64,000 bases of DNA from Dioscorea cayenensis subsp. rotundata. Its lineage: Eukaryota; Streptophyta; Magnoliopsida; Dioscoreales; Dioscoreaceae. The DNA lies in assembly GCF_009730915.1 (NCBI RefSeq), contig NC_052484.1, forward strand, positions 3,252,054 to 3,316,053, in the 5' to 3' direction. Both the position numbers and the translations under genes were made by a program. Each line of letters begins with the position of its first letter. Position 1 is the first letter of the stretch. The notes below the pieces were generated by a model. The model saw nothing but the letters and a program-made list of their open reading frames with translations, did not search any database and was not told where the DNA came from. Positions 1 through 13,375 of the stretch are shown one piece after another.

Positions 1-797
1 TTAGAAAATTTGATGACATGCATTTATCTTACCTTAACCTCGAATAGATATAATTTAAAATATTCTTTTATCTTACCTTAATTTATTCTACCCTACTTTA
101 CAAAACCCTTTTTCACCTCATCCAAGCAATGGGTAAAGAAAATCACAAATAAAATAAAAAATTATTAAATAATGATAATGAACTAATCTGTTTATAATAT
201 ATAAAATAATAGGTAATTTAATTTAAAAATATCTACATGCGTATATACCAAACAAAATTATGGTTAAAGGTGAGAAATGAATTTTTTTTTAAAAAAATAT
301 CTAACCACCCTAATTTTTTACAAAAATAATGTTTGTTATTTTATTAAATAATAAAAATATGTTCCTTAAAAATTTAAAAAAAAATACAAAATTAATAAAT
401 TTTAGTAAAGCAATAATAATCTTTTTTAAAAAAATTGGATTATAAAACCATAAATAAGTCACTTTAGTATTTACAAAAAAAATAAATGCATCAAAAATAT
501 AAAAAAAAACTAGTGTTTTCTATTTTTAAAATATTCAATCAACAACTTGGTTAGAATGACATTGATTTAAAAATCATATGAATAACTTTGACAAATAAAA
601 TAACTGTAAAGCTATTTGAACAATTTTAAAAAAAAATAATGCTATTCATTCCGAAATATTGTCCCAAAATGCTGTCTGGAATGCAACCCTTGCATTTGGG
701 ACACTATTTCAGGTAACATTACTATTTCGGCACACTCGGGAAATAACCCAAAAAATTCTAATAGAAATTAAAAAATTAGCCAACGACCATTTGGTCT
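1..797. other. AT-rich intergenic DNA
   Basis: No coding sequence is recognisable. The only structure seen is a short imperfect inverted repeat at 660-672 and 692-703 (TGTCCCAAAATGC against GCATTTGGGACA), which could form a small hairpin. Confidence 0.6.
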
Positions 798-992
798 ATT
801 GACATCGGGTCCCTTGTGTAGGGTGTTCGCCTCGAGTGTCGAGCGTGGCTCTCCGAGTTTGATCCCCATCTTGCGCAAGGTGAGGGTATGATTCGGTGGT
901 GAACGCAGCTCCCCAACGTGTTCGTCCCTGGGTTCCAACGCTTGTCACCTTTCTCAAAAAAAAATAATAATAAAAAAAATAATAAAAAAATT
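798..992 (+). mobile_element. tRNA-derived SINE (candidate)
   Basis: A GC-richer block of about 160 bp in AT-rich DNA ends in an A-rich tail with AAT units (about 957-992). It begins ATTGACATCGGGT, nearly the same start as the candidate at 11440. It contains GAGTTTGATCCCC, which resembles a Pol III B box (GGTTCGAATCC-like). No target-site duplication was established. A protein read on the minus strand here is taken to be fortuitous. Confidence 0.5.
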
Positions 993-1398
993 CAAAAACC
1001 AACCAAACATTCACATTCACAAAAGTGAAAAATAAATAAATAAATAAATAAAAAGATATGAAATCAAAAGATTGAATTTGATTTGACCATGCCCTCCATA
1101 AATCAAGGAAGCTACACAAACTCCCAACCTATCAACAGCACTCTCCCTTACAAACTAACACACATGAGTGCATGCATGTCTACATGCCCTTAATCTAAGA
1201 CACCCTCACGCACACAAGCCACAAGCTCTCCTCCTAATTTTAGACTTATATGACCTTACAAAATTCTATGTGATAATGACCTTTCAAAGTACTCACAATT
1301 TCATTTGTTCAAGGGTTATTGGCAAGTGCCTTTAGCAAGAGGGAACTTAACAAAATATTGGAAGAGGAGGAATTAGTGAAACTTGATTTGGATAAAAG

Positions 1399-4300
1399 AT
1401 GGCAGGTGGAGGTGTTGTGGCTCATGGAGAGGTCAAGGACTATAAGGGAAAGATCACAGTTTTTGTACTAGTCTCTTGTATGATTGCTGCCACTGGTGGT
1501 CTCATTTTTGGTTATGATCTTGGTGTTTCTGGTTAGTTTTTTTTTTTTCATCCTTTCTTGCTTTTAGAATTGATAGGTTTAAGATCAAATGAAGTTGACA
1601 TTACTTTTCAAATCTTCAAAATATTTTTAATTATAAAAAATATAAAGGTTTAGATAGTTTATATGCGTATGTCATGACATGAATTTAACTAATTTAGATG
1701 GATATAAATATTATTGTTTTCATAGAAATGATGTTTCATTCACCTCTTTAATCTGCTTTTTTTCTTTTAAATAACTTCTCTATGGTTATGAAAATAATAG
1801 TAATCTTTATATTAAATTATGCAAATTCATGTTAAGGGTAATTTGTTGAATGGACTTTGCATTAACTGCTTTAGTCCATTTTCATATTTTTCTTTTTCTT
1901 TGTTTCTTTAAGAATTGATGTATTTAAAATGAGAATAAAGTTGATGTTTTCAAATCTTTAAAATGTTTCTATTTATAAAATAATAAAATTAAAAATATTT
2001 AGATAGTTTATATATATATATATATATGACGAGGTCAAATTAAACAAATTCGTATGGATATAAATATGTTTCTTTTAAGAAGTTAATACTCCACTTTCCT
2101 AATTGATTAGTTTCTTTTTTTTTTTAAATATAACTTTACTACATAAAAATAATAAAACAACAATTTTATGCTAAATTATGTAAATTCCCTGACTTCGCAT
2201 CAGGGCTTTTACAATTTTAAAAAATTTGAGACAATATTATATATAGACATACAATGAAAAATCTAACACTATAATTAAGTAACTCATTACAAAATTATTG
2301 ATATACCTCAACTTTGAAAGATCTCATGGGTATTTACTGCACACAAACAAATAAATGCAATTCAAAAATTTCATTATTAATATCATCTTTAATATAAACA
2401 AAATTTTAAATATAATAAAAAATATTTAAATTTGTTCTCTAAAACATCATGAGAGTAAATTATATATTAAGGATGATTTATTACATAGATTTTTTTTTTT
2501 TTTTTGCATGCAGGAGGGGTGACATCAATGGATGTATTCTTGGAAGACTTCTTTCCAGCAGTGTATCACAGGATGGAAAAAAGCAAAGATGATAACCAGT
2601 ATTGTAAATTTGACTCTCAATTGCTTACAAGTTTTACATCCTCCCTCTACATTGCTGGTCTCCTTGCTAGTTTTGGTGCCTCTTATGTTACTCGTAATAA
2701 AGGCCGCAAAATTTCCATTCTCGTCGGCGGCCTCACCTTCCTCGTCGGCACCGTCATCAACGCCGCAGCTACCAATGTCTTCATGCTCCTTCTCGGTCGT
2801 ATTCTTCTCGGTGTCGGTGTTGGCTTTGCTAATCAGGTCGATCATAGCTCTTTTCTTAATTATTTTCTTATTAATTAAAATATAAAAGTTTAATACTTAC
2901 TATCAAATTAACTAAACAAAATTATATCTATAATAGATTGTTAATTGATCAAGAACAGTTTGAGGATCAATTTCTTGTTGGTTTGAACTGAGCTTGAGCT
3001 TAGCTTTTGAGCTCAACATATATAAATATATTGTAATTTTTGTATATTTATGATATATATATTATATTTTACATTGAAAATATTATATATTTAGTATTGC
3101 TTATCATCATGAACAAAAATTATGCGATAAATGATGTTTGTGATTTGAACTAAATCGAGTTGAATTTGTATTCTTGAAAATAAATAAATTTGATTTTTAT
3201 CTCATGACTTAAAATCGAGTCTAAATTTAGCTTTCAAAATTAAAATCAAGCTAAGTTTCCAACAAATTTTTTTGAGCTAATTTAGAGCTCCAGCTCAAGC
3301 TACTCAATTTAGAGCCAAATTTGAGCTAGTGACAACTCAATCAAGCTAGTTTATTTACAACTCTAGTTATCAATATATAAAATAAAAGTTTAATTTTAAT
3401 ATTTTTGATACAATCAGGCTGTGCCAGTGTATTTGTCTGAAATGGCACCACCAAAACTTAGAGGAGCTCTAAACATTGGCTTCCAACTTTGCACCACAAT
3501 TGGCATTCTTGCTGCCAACCTCATCAACTATGGTACTAGCAAAATAAAGGGCCGCTCTGGCTGGAGAGTTTCCATTGCCTTGGCAGTTATCCCTGCTGCC
3601 ATCATCACTATCGGTGCGATAATCCTTCCCGATACTCCCAACTCTCTCATTTCCCGTGGCCACACCGATGAAGCTCGTCGCATGCTTGAAAAGATTCGTG
3701 GAACTACTGAAGTTGAAGAAGAACTACAAGATTTAGTCGAGGCTAGTGAAACCGTGATGGCAATCGAAAACCCATGGAAAAACATCTTGCAACCTCATTA
3801 CCGGCCTCAACTCATGGTAGCCATCTTTATTCCAATGTTTCAGCAACTCACCGGTATCAATGTCATCATGTTCTACGCACCAGTTCTTTTCAAGACTCTC
3901 GGGTTCGGTGACGAAGCTTCTCTTATGTCGGCCGTGATCACCGGGACAGTCAATCTACTTGCCACGATTGTTTCTATTATCGCGGTTGATAAATTCGGCC
4001 GGAAGTTTTTATTCCTTGAGGGTGGCATTCAAATGCTCATCAGTCAGGTAAATATATCTGTTGAAAATTTCTTCCACACTCAAAATTACACATGTTTAAC
4101 ATGAAATGTGTTACAGGTGATAATTGGAGTGATGTTAGGGAATGCATTTGGATTGAGTGGTGTAGGACAAATGTCTAAGAGTTCGGCAAATACACTCCTC
4201 TTCTTAATTTGTGTCTATGTCGCGGCTTTCGCATGGTCTTGGGGGCCATTGGGATGGTTAGTTCCAAGTGAAGTGTTCCCTTTAGAGATTAGATCGGCCG

Positions 4301-4569
4301 GGCAATCGATCACCGTCTCGGTTAACTTTCTTTGGACATTCATCGTTGCGCAACTTTTCCTTTTTGCATTGTGTCATCTCAAGTTTGGGCTCTTTTTTTT
4401 CTTTGCATCATTTGTGGTGTTGATGACACTTTATGTGTTCTTCTTTTTGCCGGAGACCAAGAATGTGCCAATAGAAGAAATGCATTTAGCTTGGAAGAAG
4501 CACTGGTTTTGGAGGAAGTATCTACCTGATGATCAAGATGTTGGTTATAGTATGAGATCCATGGCTTGA
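1399..4569 (+). CDS. STP: STP-family hexose/H+ symporter (sugar transport protein)
   Basis: Plasma-membrane monosaccharide/proton symporter of the major facilitator superfamily. Exons 1399-1531, 2514-2836, 3418-4047 and 4117-4569 all have GT/AG borders and join in frame to 512 residues, the usual STP length. Family motifs appear in order: [14 protein letters not shown] across the first junction (Asp40 matches the proton-site Asp of the family), NKGRKISI after helix 2, [60 protein letters not shown] and the C-terminal [12 protein letters not shown]. Cys75 (NQYCKFD) and Cys448 (ALCHLKFG) sit where structural work on Arabidopsis STP10 found the disulfide of the extracellular lid. The start at 1399 gives a typical short cytosolic N-terminus (MAGGGVV...). 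The gene looks intact. Which STP paralogue it is, and which sugar it prefers, cannot be read from the sequence. Confidence 0.95.
2942..3370. mobile_element. Decayed hAT-like MITE in STP intron 2 (candidate)
   Basis: The intron is rich in GAGCTTGAGCTT / GAGCTCNAGCTC-type words and ends in a block whose reverse complement reads AGTTGTAAATAAACTAGCTTG. This resembles the ends of the element at 23388-23850 and a widespread plant MITE type with GGGCTGTAAA-like termini. Ends and target duplication are not clear. Confidence 0.35.
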
Positions 4570-5633
4570 ATTTTATTTTATTTTATTTTCTAGTTTTTTA
4601 TTTGTTTTTGTTTAATAAGTTTAAGGTAGAATAACTATGAGCCAATTTTGTTTGGTTTTTTTTAAAAATAAGTTTAGTATTGAATAATTGTGAGCTTATT
4701 TTGTTTGAAGAGTTGTTATTTCTTGGTAAGTTTTTGGTTGAACATTTTTTTTTAATAAAAACAACAAACACATATTAGTATCTCTATCGCATGTGAGTGT
4801 GCCTGCTCAAAGAGAGTGCGTGCTTGAGTTAATATCTCGAACGAGCCCTCACCTCGTGGACGTGTGAGGGAGGGTGCAGCATCGCCCGTGAGTTAATTCT
4901 TTCCACGAGGTCATTTTGCACGCCACACAAAGGACCCATATCAATGTCTCTAACCATTTGAACCAAATGATTTTGACAGTGAACAATTGAGAGTTGATTT
5001 TATTTGGAAAGTTTTTTTTTTTTCTCACATAAGTATATGTAGTTGAATGATTGAGAGTTATTTTGACTAGTTTTTATTTAATTTAAGTAATTTGATGTAA
5101 TTCTTGTAGATGTGTATATATGCACACTTTGCTTTATAATTAAATGAAGGGCAATTTTTTTAATTATTTTATCTATTTATTTATTTGTCGTAATATGATT
5201 AATTTCCTTGGAATCAAGAGATTTTTTCTTTAGGTTATCTTTTCTTTTCTTTTAATTTTATTGATTTTTTTTCATTTACTACTTAATTTGAGTAATTTAA
5301 TTGGTTCGTAAATTTCTAGTTGTGTTATCATTGATAATGAAAATATTGATTACAACATGAAATCTATGGCTTGATTTTTATTCATTATTTATTTATTTAT
5401 TTAATTAGGTTGGAATAGAGAATAACTTTAGGTAGTTTTTTTAAAAAAAATAAATTACTTGTAAATATAGCTGATTTATGTGATAGATGGCACACACATA
5501 CTATACAAAAAACTTCTAAATAATTAAGATAAAAATTAAGAAAAAATAAAGAATTTTATTAGTATGAAAATTTTAGAAGTTACAAAGTCTCCAATAATAC
5601 AGAGAAAACCATAACCCTCTCTTTTATAAACAT

Positions 5634-5666
<33 letters not shown>

Positions 5667-5874
5667 TCATCAATCAGCCACGATGTTTGACTTTTCCATT
5701 TTTATAACTTTTGAGAGATGGAGAATATAACTTTTCCCATATAAGACCCACGCCAGGACTCAATGGATAGTGAATGAATAGTACATGGCTCGGGTTGCTT
5801 ATTCAATGCTAAGGTGTCTTACCACCATAAAGATACTAGTGTTGGCAAATTATACAATCCAATAAGAAGTTTAC
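4570..5874. other. STP downstream region and intergenic DNA
   Basis: Begins with the STP 3' UTR (AT-rich, no single obvious poly(A) signal). A GC-richer block at about 4785-4945 may be a decayed repeat but was not identified. A (GA)n microsatellite lies at about 5634-5660. No gene seen. Confidence 0.5.
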
Positions 5875-6565
5875 CTTTTTTTTTTAAATGATGGTTTGGT
5901 GAAAAATCTTTAAAATTGTAACAGATTAGAATTATATTGTTCGTTTAGTAATTTTACCTGTTCCTTTTCAATATAGTTTGATGGAAAAATCTAAAAAGGC
6001 GATAAATTGTAAAAAAAAAAAAAAATTGAAATTACATGGTTGAATGAGTAATTTTACCAAATTTTTAGAATTAAAATTACAAGCTTCAATACGTATCCTT
6101 TTCAATCCCAATTTGATAGAAAAGTCTAAAAATAACCTAAATTAAGGAATACTTTATCAGTTCATTCATTATTCACCAGTGAGAGGAGCTGTATTCTCCA
6201 CTCCTCTAGAGTTATAAGATAGATGTGATTTACCATTACAAATTTGTGATTATTGATATATCATCTTGTGTGCATATGACATGTCCTAATTACCAGACAT
6301 GCTAGTCCGGTCAAGTGTCAACACGGTAAATTTTTAAATGTCATTAAGCCATTATATCTAGTGTACCACCATACTTATTTGTCCCTTTGATTCGTCAAAA
6401 AAAAAATTATAAGGAATTAAAATTACTTGGTTCGGTCACTAATTTTTTACTAAAAAAAAATCTTTAAAAAAGATCTAAATTGTAAACAATTAAAATTACA
6501 CGGGTCAGTCAGTAATTTTCCTTATCCTTTTTTAACAACCATGGTTCAATCAGTAATTTTACCCC
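5875..6565. repeat. Degenerate tandem repeat upstream of EAPP
   Basis: Several diverged units of roughly 90 bp share AGTAATTTTACC, CCTTTTCAAT, GATGGAAAAATCTAAAA and TGTAA...AATTACA words (for example near 5945, 6040, 6430 and 6500-6550). They end just before the (TA)/(GA) microsatellites that precede the EAPP start codon. Confidence 0.5.
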
Positions 6566-6570
6566 TTTCT

Positions 6571-6571
6571 T

Positions 6572-6626
<55 letters not shown>
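6571..6626. repeat. (TA)n-(GA)n microsatellite abutting the EAPP start codon
   Basis: A TA run is followed by about 18 GA units that run directly into the EAPP ATG at 6627. It therefore forms the immediate 5' leader of the transcript, or its core promoter. Confidence 0.8.
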
Positions 6627-6632
<6 letters not shown>

Positions 6633-7511
6633 GAGAAGCAAGGGAAGGAGGCCATGGAGGCCATGGAAGAGGAACCAGAGGCCATGGATCATCAGGAGCT
6701 AGGTATGAGCATGCCCCAAACTCCAATCACTATTGTTCTTTTGTTTTGAGAAATAGGTATTTCAAATTTCTCTTTATGGATGTTTGATTCCCTCCCAAAA
6801 GAAAAGGATTGATTTTAGCTCAAACCCTAATAGATTAATCAGAGTAGAAACTTAGGAGTGATTTTTTTTTTCCTCTTTATAATTCAAGCCTGTTCTTGAT
6901 TTTTAGCAATAGATTGTTTTTTGAAACAATTATTTAATGATTATGTTTGGATAATTAGCACTCATATAGTGTGTATGAGAAGAATTATCTGAAAAATGAA
7001 TCCAATGAACCTAATAGATTAATCAGAGTGGAGACTTGTGCATTAGTTTTCCTCTGGAATTCAAGCATGTTTGTGATTTTTAACAAAAAGATTGAATTTT
7101 GAACAATTATTTAAGCATTCTCATCCACCATGAATTTGTTTGGTCAACATAAACTCATAGGATTAGTGTGAGAAGAATTATCTGAAAAAGATGCCTGTTT
7201 GGCAAGGTCTCCACTTTGGATAATGCTGAATATTTTAGTGAACTGATTACCATGGGATGCTGTAGAATTTGCCATTAGTCCAGCCGGCAAGCACTTGGAT
7301 TCAGATGTAGCGAATGGTTAACATGTGATGTTTTATTGTTAAGATTCATGGTTGTCTAAAATTTAAATGAGACTTGGTGGAAACTGGAAAGTGTGTTTGC
7401 AAGTGTTTTAGCGAACAATTATCTACAGAAAACACACATGCGGGCACATCATCGGAAGAACAACGAAGAGATTATGTGCCAATAGTCACAGTTTCCATTA
7501 AAACACTCTTA

Positions 7512-7564
<53 letters not shown>

Positions 7565-10363
7565 GTGTAGAAATAGGCAGACATTTTTCTTTGGGAACTG
7601 ATTGCTATCTTATTAGTTTCAGCCATCATAGCTAATCAACATATAGAAACCATTCCCACTGGTCATTGGAATTTCTTTGAATATGTTTTGGATTTACTTG
7701 AGAATTAAGATAATCATGGCTTCCCTGTATTGATTAAAGTAATGTTATTATTATTCTGAATAATTAGTGTCCTTGTCCTCTAAACATGGCTATGTTTTGG
7801 CAGTGACAAAAGGAACAATTTTCACTATAGAGTGCACCTGATCTGATTTTATATCTTAACAGGCATAAGTTTATGTTAGTCATTGTTCCTTATGATTTTT
7901 TATATTATAATAATGTTTGATTTTGATTGGACTGTACATTACATAATTGAATTAAATTGCTAAATATTGGCATTCTGGCACCTCTCGGTATATTAATCAT
8001 GCTTTTGTTATTTGACTTAAAAAAATTCAGTTTAACATTTTTGTGATAAAATTGTTTATAGTGAGTGAATCATGAGAAAAAACAATTATTAGAACATCTG
8101 TTTATTATTTTTTGTGGATTGAGTATGAATTGATTTTTCTTTTTTATGTATGTGAGTTAGCTATATCTTTGAAATTTATGCTTTAATTATAGTCATCGTT
8201 TCTTAATTAAAGTTAATATTGTTAGCTTTGGTATAGTCTATGTTAGCAATAAGAAGAGATGAAAAGGGAACTAACAAGTTTGTTAATCATGCACTAATAT
8301 ATTGATAATGGAATAAGCACTTAGTGGGACAAACTTTTCACATTCCATGGGTTGGTAAAAATACTACCACACATTCACACTAGACACACAAGATTCTCAC
8401 ACCCAAAGTTTGCACACATGGTGCTTTATATGGGGTCATAGACCACATAAATCAGGTCCTACGAAGACTTAAATTGACTAATCCTACTCGACTTTGAGTA
8501 CATAACTACTCAAACAATAACCTATTCTAACTCAAATTAATCTTTTAATAACTAGATAATTATGAGCTTGTGTTTATTATAAACTCTAACGGTCTGAATG
8601 TGAAGCATTTTGATTAAGGAGTTGGCTTTATTTGCAATTGATTAATTATCAGGGTTCCAAGCGATTGACTTTTTTCTTAATAATTTTAAATGTGCCCTAG
8701 GACATGGTTATGTTTGTTACACGGGAGAATTTCCATGTAGTTTGAAAAAATTATCTCAAGTTCTGCTTACATCCTTCATGCTATAATAACTAATGGTCTA
8801 ACATATACTAATTAGTAAATTTAGATTTGTTACATTCATTTGGATTCAGCTAAAGTGTGAGTCGAATCAATGTGGTATATGTTTGACTTGCATTTTGCAT
8901 GATAATGGAACCAGTACAACTAGATTGATTACAATGTGGTTAGTTAATCTAGTAAGTCAAATTTGAATATAGGCTAGTGTCTTTTTTCTTGCCAAATTAA
9001 GTGTATAGGTTGTATCAAAGTCAAGGTAATGTGTGTTTGGCTCGTCTAACATTTCAGGCACTGTTGCCTCTTTACAGGCATACTATTCAATCAGACACAG
9101 GTTTTGACCCTATTTGGAGTTTATGCCCTTATTTCAAAAGGAAGAAGCTCAAATCAGCTTTATTGTAAAAATCCATGGGTTAAACCCAATTAATCAACAA
9201 GATGAGCAAGGAAATAAGTGGGCTTTGTTATGTCTTGGTGCTTTTGTTGACAACCAGTCATGTTACGCTGTTGAAGTAATTTATGTATGCCTAACTTGTT
9301 TTCTAAATTTTTTAGTTATTCACTTACATTCCAACTTTTCACGTTAGCTTTTGGTTTAACACATATTTCTTAATCAATTTATTTTTGCCATCTTTATTTT
9401 CAAAATTAGCTTGTCAACTCTAATATCTATGTTCCTTTTCACATCGAACCCTTTGGTTATTCTTTAGTTTCAAGTGATGATGAAATAGACTACTCAATCG
9501 AACCCGAGTTCTATGATCCAAATCTCGATGAAAAAGATGAGGTATGGGTGCGTAAGCAAAGGAAAGGACATGGTTCTGATGCTGTACTCAGTTGCCCTGC
9601 TTGTTTCACCACCCTTTGTCTGGATTGCCAAAGGTATGCATGCAGCATGGTCAATTTAATTTCTCATGCTAGGAACATGTTATTTAAGTTTGTCTATATA
9701 CTAGTATTGGATAACGAGCTACATGAAAACTCATTTTCACTCAATGTTGGGTATCATCTTTGATCATCTAAATAGAGTATTAACTTGTTTTGTTGTTTTC
9801 ATCTTATGATAGAAATTTGAATACGTATGATCCACAATTTTGTGTTAAATATTGTTCTCTATCTTATGCTTAGGTTTACAATAGTCATCAAACATCTCAA
9901 ATGAAGTCATTTTAATATCATAAATACCTTCTACAAAGTTATAGAGCTTCTGTTTTAATGTTCTACAGACAGTAATGTCTGAATATATTATTCAGACTTC
10001 ATGCTTTGTTTCTAATTCTATTTCAATTCCGTTTTATGTTTCGTGAACTCTTACCAGCAATTATGTTTGAATCTTTGGTTAAATCTTCATCCCACTCTTC
10101 GTAGGCACGAGAAATACTTGACACAGTACAGAGCCATGTTTGTCATGAACTGTAAGATCAAGATGGACAAGATGCTGCCACAGGAAAAACGAAAGCCAAA
10201 GAAATTGAAAAGCGACACAAAATCCGGCAGTAAGCCTCGAGGAAACACCGAAACTGATGAAATTTATCATCCAGTTTGCTGCTCAGTGTGCTCAACTGAG
10301 GTTGGAGTCTTCGATGAAAATGAAATCTATCATTTCTTCAATGTTCTTCCTAGTTACTCATGA
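6627..10363 (+). CDS. EAPP: EAPP-like protein (E2F-associated phosphoprotein family)
   Basis: Exons 6627-6702, 9468-9633 and 10105-10363 have GT/AG borders and join in phase to a 166-residue protein. The N-terminus is acidic (about residues 1-40, with SSDDEIDYSIEPEFYDPNLDEKDE). The core has two CxxC pairs, SCPACFTTLCLDC and later CCSVCSTEVGVFDENE, which suggest a zinc ribbon. Between them lie RHEKYLTQYRAMFVMNC and a lysine-rich stretch. In animals the family binds E2F factors and affects E2F-dependent transcription; the plant role is not established. The first exon was chosen because its leftover base completes a Val codon with the next exon, and because the ATG follows the GA-rich leader. 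A further exon inside the 2.8-kb first intron cannot be excluded. Confidence 0.88.
7513..7561. repeat. (TA)n microsatellite in EAPP intron 1
   Basis: About 24 uninterrupted TA units. Confidence 0.95.
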
Positions 10364-11439
10364 ACTGTTGTTTGCTAGATACTGAACTTCAGAAGAAAAA
10401 TAAACTTTGTGAGATGTTTTTGTCATTTGGTCTTTTTACATATACACCCCTGCAAGTTCCGAAATTGCACATTTTTCTTTGGTTAGAGTCTCTTGAAAAG
10501 TTTGACATTTTTTTTTGTATATATAGTGCCACCAAACATTGAACATTTCATGAGATATATATATAGGCTGCGTCATCTGCGAATGTTCTACGAGCATTCG
10601 TAAATTCATCTGTTGTCCAATTCAAATCCAATAGGTTTGATTTTATATACACAGTAACTTTTATAAACAATACTAATGTTATTGTGTACAGTAACTAATC
10701 CGTCACAATTGTTCAATTTCATTTCTACTAGTGTATCTAGATAGAAGTTATAAAATAATCCAAACACTAACCTACAACTTGTTTCATCTCTATCTCTTTA
10801 TCACTACTATTGTTTTCAACTATTTATAAATAGTAGCACGTTGAAAAAAATGATATTCACATTAACTGTGATTTGCACTGTCAATTCATGTTTGTAATAT
10901 TATCACAATTAATCACAGCTGTCCAATCTCATTGACAGAAATGGAAAAACCCAAACTTCCATCCACTACCCTTTTTGTCTTTATCTCTCTCTATCATTGT
11001 CACTGTTCCCAACTGCGAGTTCGTATTTACTTATAATAATTTATGAAAATATTTATTTATATAAGTATTATATTTATACATCTATGAAGAGATCTTTTAA
11101 AGTTTATTTTCAAGATTTAGGAGAATAACCTCTACTTGTAATTTCAAGGTTTGCAGTGATATACATGTAAAAAAAAAACCATATATATATATTGATGATG
11201 ATGATGATGGTGACTTTGAAGAGAAGGATCCAATCATGCAAATTCATGTTCATATTTATCTTTTATGAATATTATTATGTTATCATGAAAAGTTTGAACT
11301 CCCTCTCACATTCAATCATACAAATATACTTATTCTCATTTTTATCATCATGTTTTTGAAAAGTTTCTACTTCAACTTTTGTCCTAATTTATTCATTAGT
11401 TCAAATTGTATTAATTGAATTAATATATTTTGGCTTATT
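10364..11439. other. Intergenic DNA downstream of EAPP
   Basis: EAPP 3' UTR followed by AT-rich sequence. Nothing coding or clearly mobile was recognised. Confidence 0.5.
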
Positions 11440-11580
11440 GATATCGGGTGTTTGTGTTTTTACTCAGAAAACATATTTGAATCTTAGCTGTCACATATGA
11501 AAGCACATGTAAATTGAGATATTAATTCCTCATTTATACACGTCCCTGACATGACTTGCCCACTTTATTTTAAAAAATTA
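11440..11580 (+). mobile_element. SINE-like element (candidate)
   Basis: Starts GATATCGGGTG, like the element at 798. It holds ATTTGAATCTTAGC, resembling a Pol III B box, and ends with ATGACTTGCCCAC before an A/T-rich tail. The same 3' words are seen (in reverse orientation) in the copies at 13210 and 43970. Confidence 0.45.
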
Positions 11581-12371
11581 ATATGTTAATATTAATTAAT
11601 AATTAATCATAATTTAGTATTTTAACTGATTAAGTTTAATTATCAAATCTAAATTTAATAATTAATATCACATGTTACATTATAAAATCAAAATATGAAA
11701 CACCCTTTTGTTTTCCTTTCTTCTTGGAATATTTAATACTAGTAATCAGAGAAAAGTAACAACTAGTACTCCCAACCTTTTCATTGTTTTTAAAACATTT
11801 TTTAAATTTATCAAATTTCTAAAACATCCTTAGATTTCAAAATTTTTATCTTAACCCTAAATTAAATTAAACTTATAAATTTACCCTTACTAGATCTTTT
11901 ACCTCGGTAAGGTCAAGTATATTTTCAGTATTCTATTAAAATATTAAAAACATAAAATGAGATTAAAAAAATCAAAAATATTAATAAAAAATAAATAAAT
12001 AAACCATATAAATTTTATGATCAGAATGAAAATATGTAGAAAGTTTTTAGTAATTTGTTTACAAATAATAATAAAATATATGAATAAGTTGGATCCGAAT
12101 CCAATAAACTAATAAAAGTTGGAATATTTAAATCCAATATGACTATTTTTAATGACACAATTAAAGTAAATAATAGTGGTATTAATTTAATAATAGTGTT
12201 GTTGGCGTGCAATCAAACGTATCTAAATAAATAATTCATACTTCTAAAGTGATAAGCATGATGCATTGATGCTTGTTAGCTTTTGATTCTTCATTATGTA
12301 CTGATTTTTCCCAATTAAGCAATTCACTTGTTTCACCCTCTCTTGCCACGTCAGCAATTCCCAATAAATTG
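11581..12371. other. AT-rich intergenic DNA
   Basis: Nothing supported as a gene. Very AT-rich. Confidence 0.5.
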
Positions 12372-12795
12372 GTACAAAGTTAATAATTAATAATTTATTT
12401 ATTTTAAAAAAAAATTAAAATCAAAAAAATTAAAAATAATAAAAAGTTTTTTTAAGAATAATTTAATTATTTATTACAACAACCCATTTTTATGTTGGTT
12501 GTCATCTTATGCCATTTTTACTGAAAGTATGTAGAGCATTTTTTGGTATTTTATTAAAATTTTGACAACAATGAGTAGATAAAAAAAAATTAAAAAAATA
12601 TTGAATTGGTTTAATTTGTTTTACAAAGTTAATAATTAATAATTTATTTATTTAAAAAAATTAAAAATCAAAAAAATTAAAAATAATAAAAAGTTTTTTG
12701 AAAAATAATTTAATTATTTATTGAAAGTATGTAGAGCATTTTCGGTATTTTATTAAAATTTTGACAACAATGAGTAGATAAAAAAAATTTAAAAA
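12372..12795. repeat. Direct duplication, ~230 bp and ~170 bp copies
   Basis: The block beginning ACAAAGTTAATAATTAATAA at about 12373 recurs at about 12622. Both copies end with GACAACAATGAGTAGATAAA. Copy 2 lacks about 48 bp that copy 1 carries between ATTTATT and GAAAGTATGTAG (about 12475-12522). Confidence 0.8.
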
Positions 12796-13209
12796 ATAAA
12801 TGAAAAAAAGGTGAGATTATATGATTCGAATGTATATATATATATATATATGGAGTTTTAGTAATTTTCTAAATAGATAGAAAATGATGATTTTGAGTAT
12901 GTGAGTAAGAATGAAACCCTAATATTATGGAATGGCATGCTTGGCATTAGCTGTACTTCAAAAGTTTAATTTATTATTGACTAACTGGCCACCACCACTT
13001 TATTCACTGCCAACTCAGCATGACTTTCAAGACATTGATTTTTGTATTATTTATGTTTATTTATTTATTTATTTATTGTGGTTGATTGATAAACCACATT
13101 AATTGAAGTTTGGAAAAAATAAAAATAAAAAACCAAGATTCCATCCACAAACTCTAGCTTCTCCTAATATTAATTTTCTTGTTATATTAATAGATTTATT
13201 TATTATTTT
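12796..13209. other. AT-rich intergenic DNA
   Basis: Short (TA)n at about 12833-12850 and (TTTA)n at about 13045-13076. No gene seen. Confidence 0.5.
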
Positions 13210-13375
13210 ATTTTTATTTTTATTTTTATTTTTATAATGTGCCCAAGTCACCCGACACAACGATATATTTTTTTTAAGGGTTTAGTTCATTTAATCTATA
13301 CATTGAAAAAGAGTTAAACTCTCAACTTCTCGCATGAAATCAAATGTCGTACCGTTCAACTATTGCAGGAAGGAC
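13210..13375 (-). mobile_element. tRNA-derived SINE (candidate)
   Basis: Read on the minus strand, an A-box-like AGTTGAACGGT is followed about 30 bp later by a B-box-like GAGTTTAACTC, then the shared 3' word GTGACTTGGGCAC, and a tail of AAAAT units (plus-strand (TTTTA)n at 13205-13235). Confidence 0.55.

Noticed and set aside
2525..2845. Open frame opposite STP exon 2
   Set aside because: It is the antisense shadow of a conserved coding exon. Similar shadows lie opposite the TCP gene, the ULP linker and the gypsy integrase.
9114..9347. 77-codon open frame inside EAPP intron 1
   Set aside because: No homology recognised, and exons 1 and 2 of EAPP join in phase without it.
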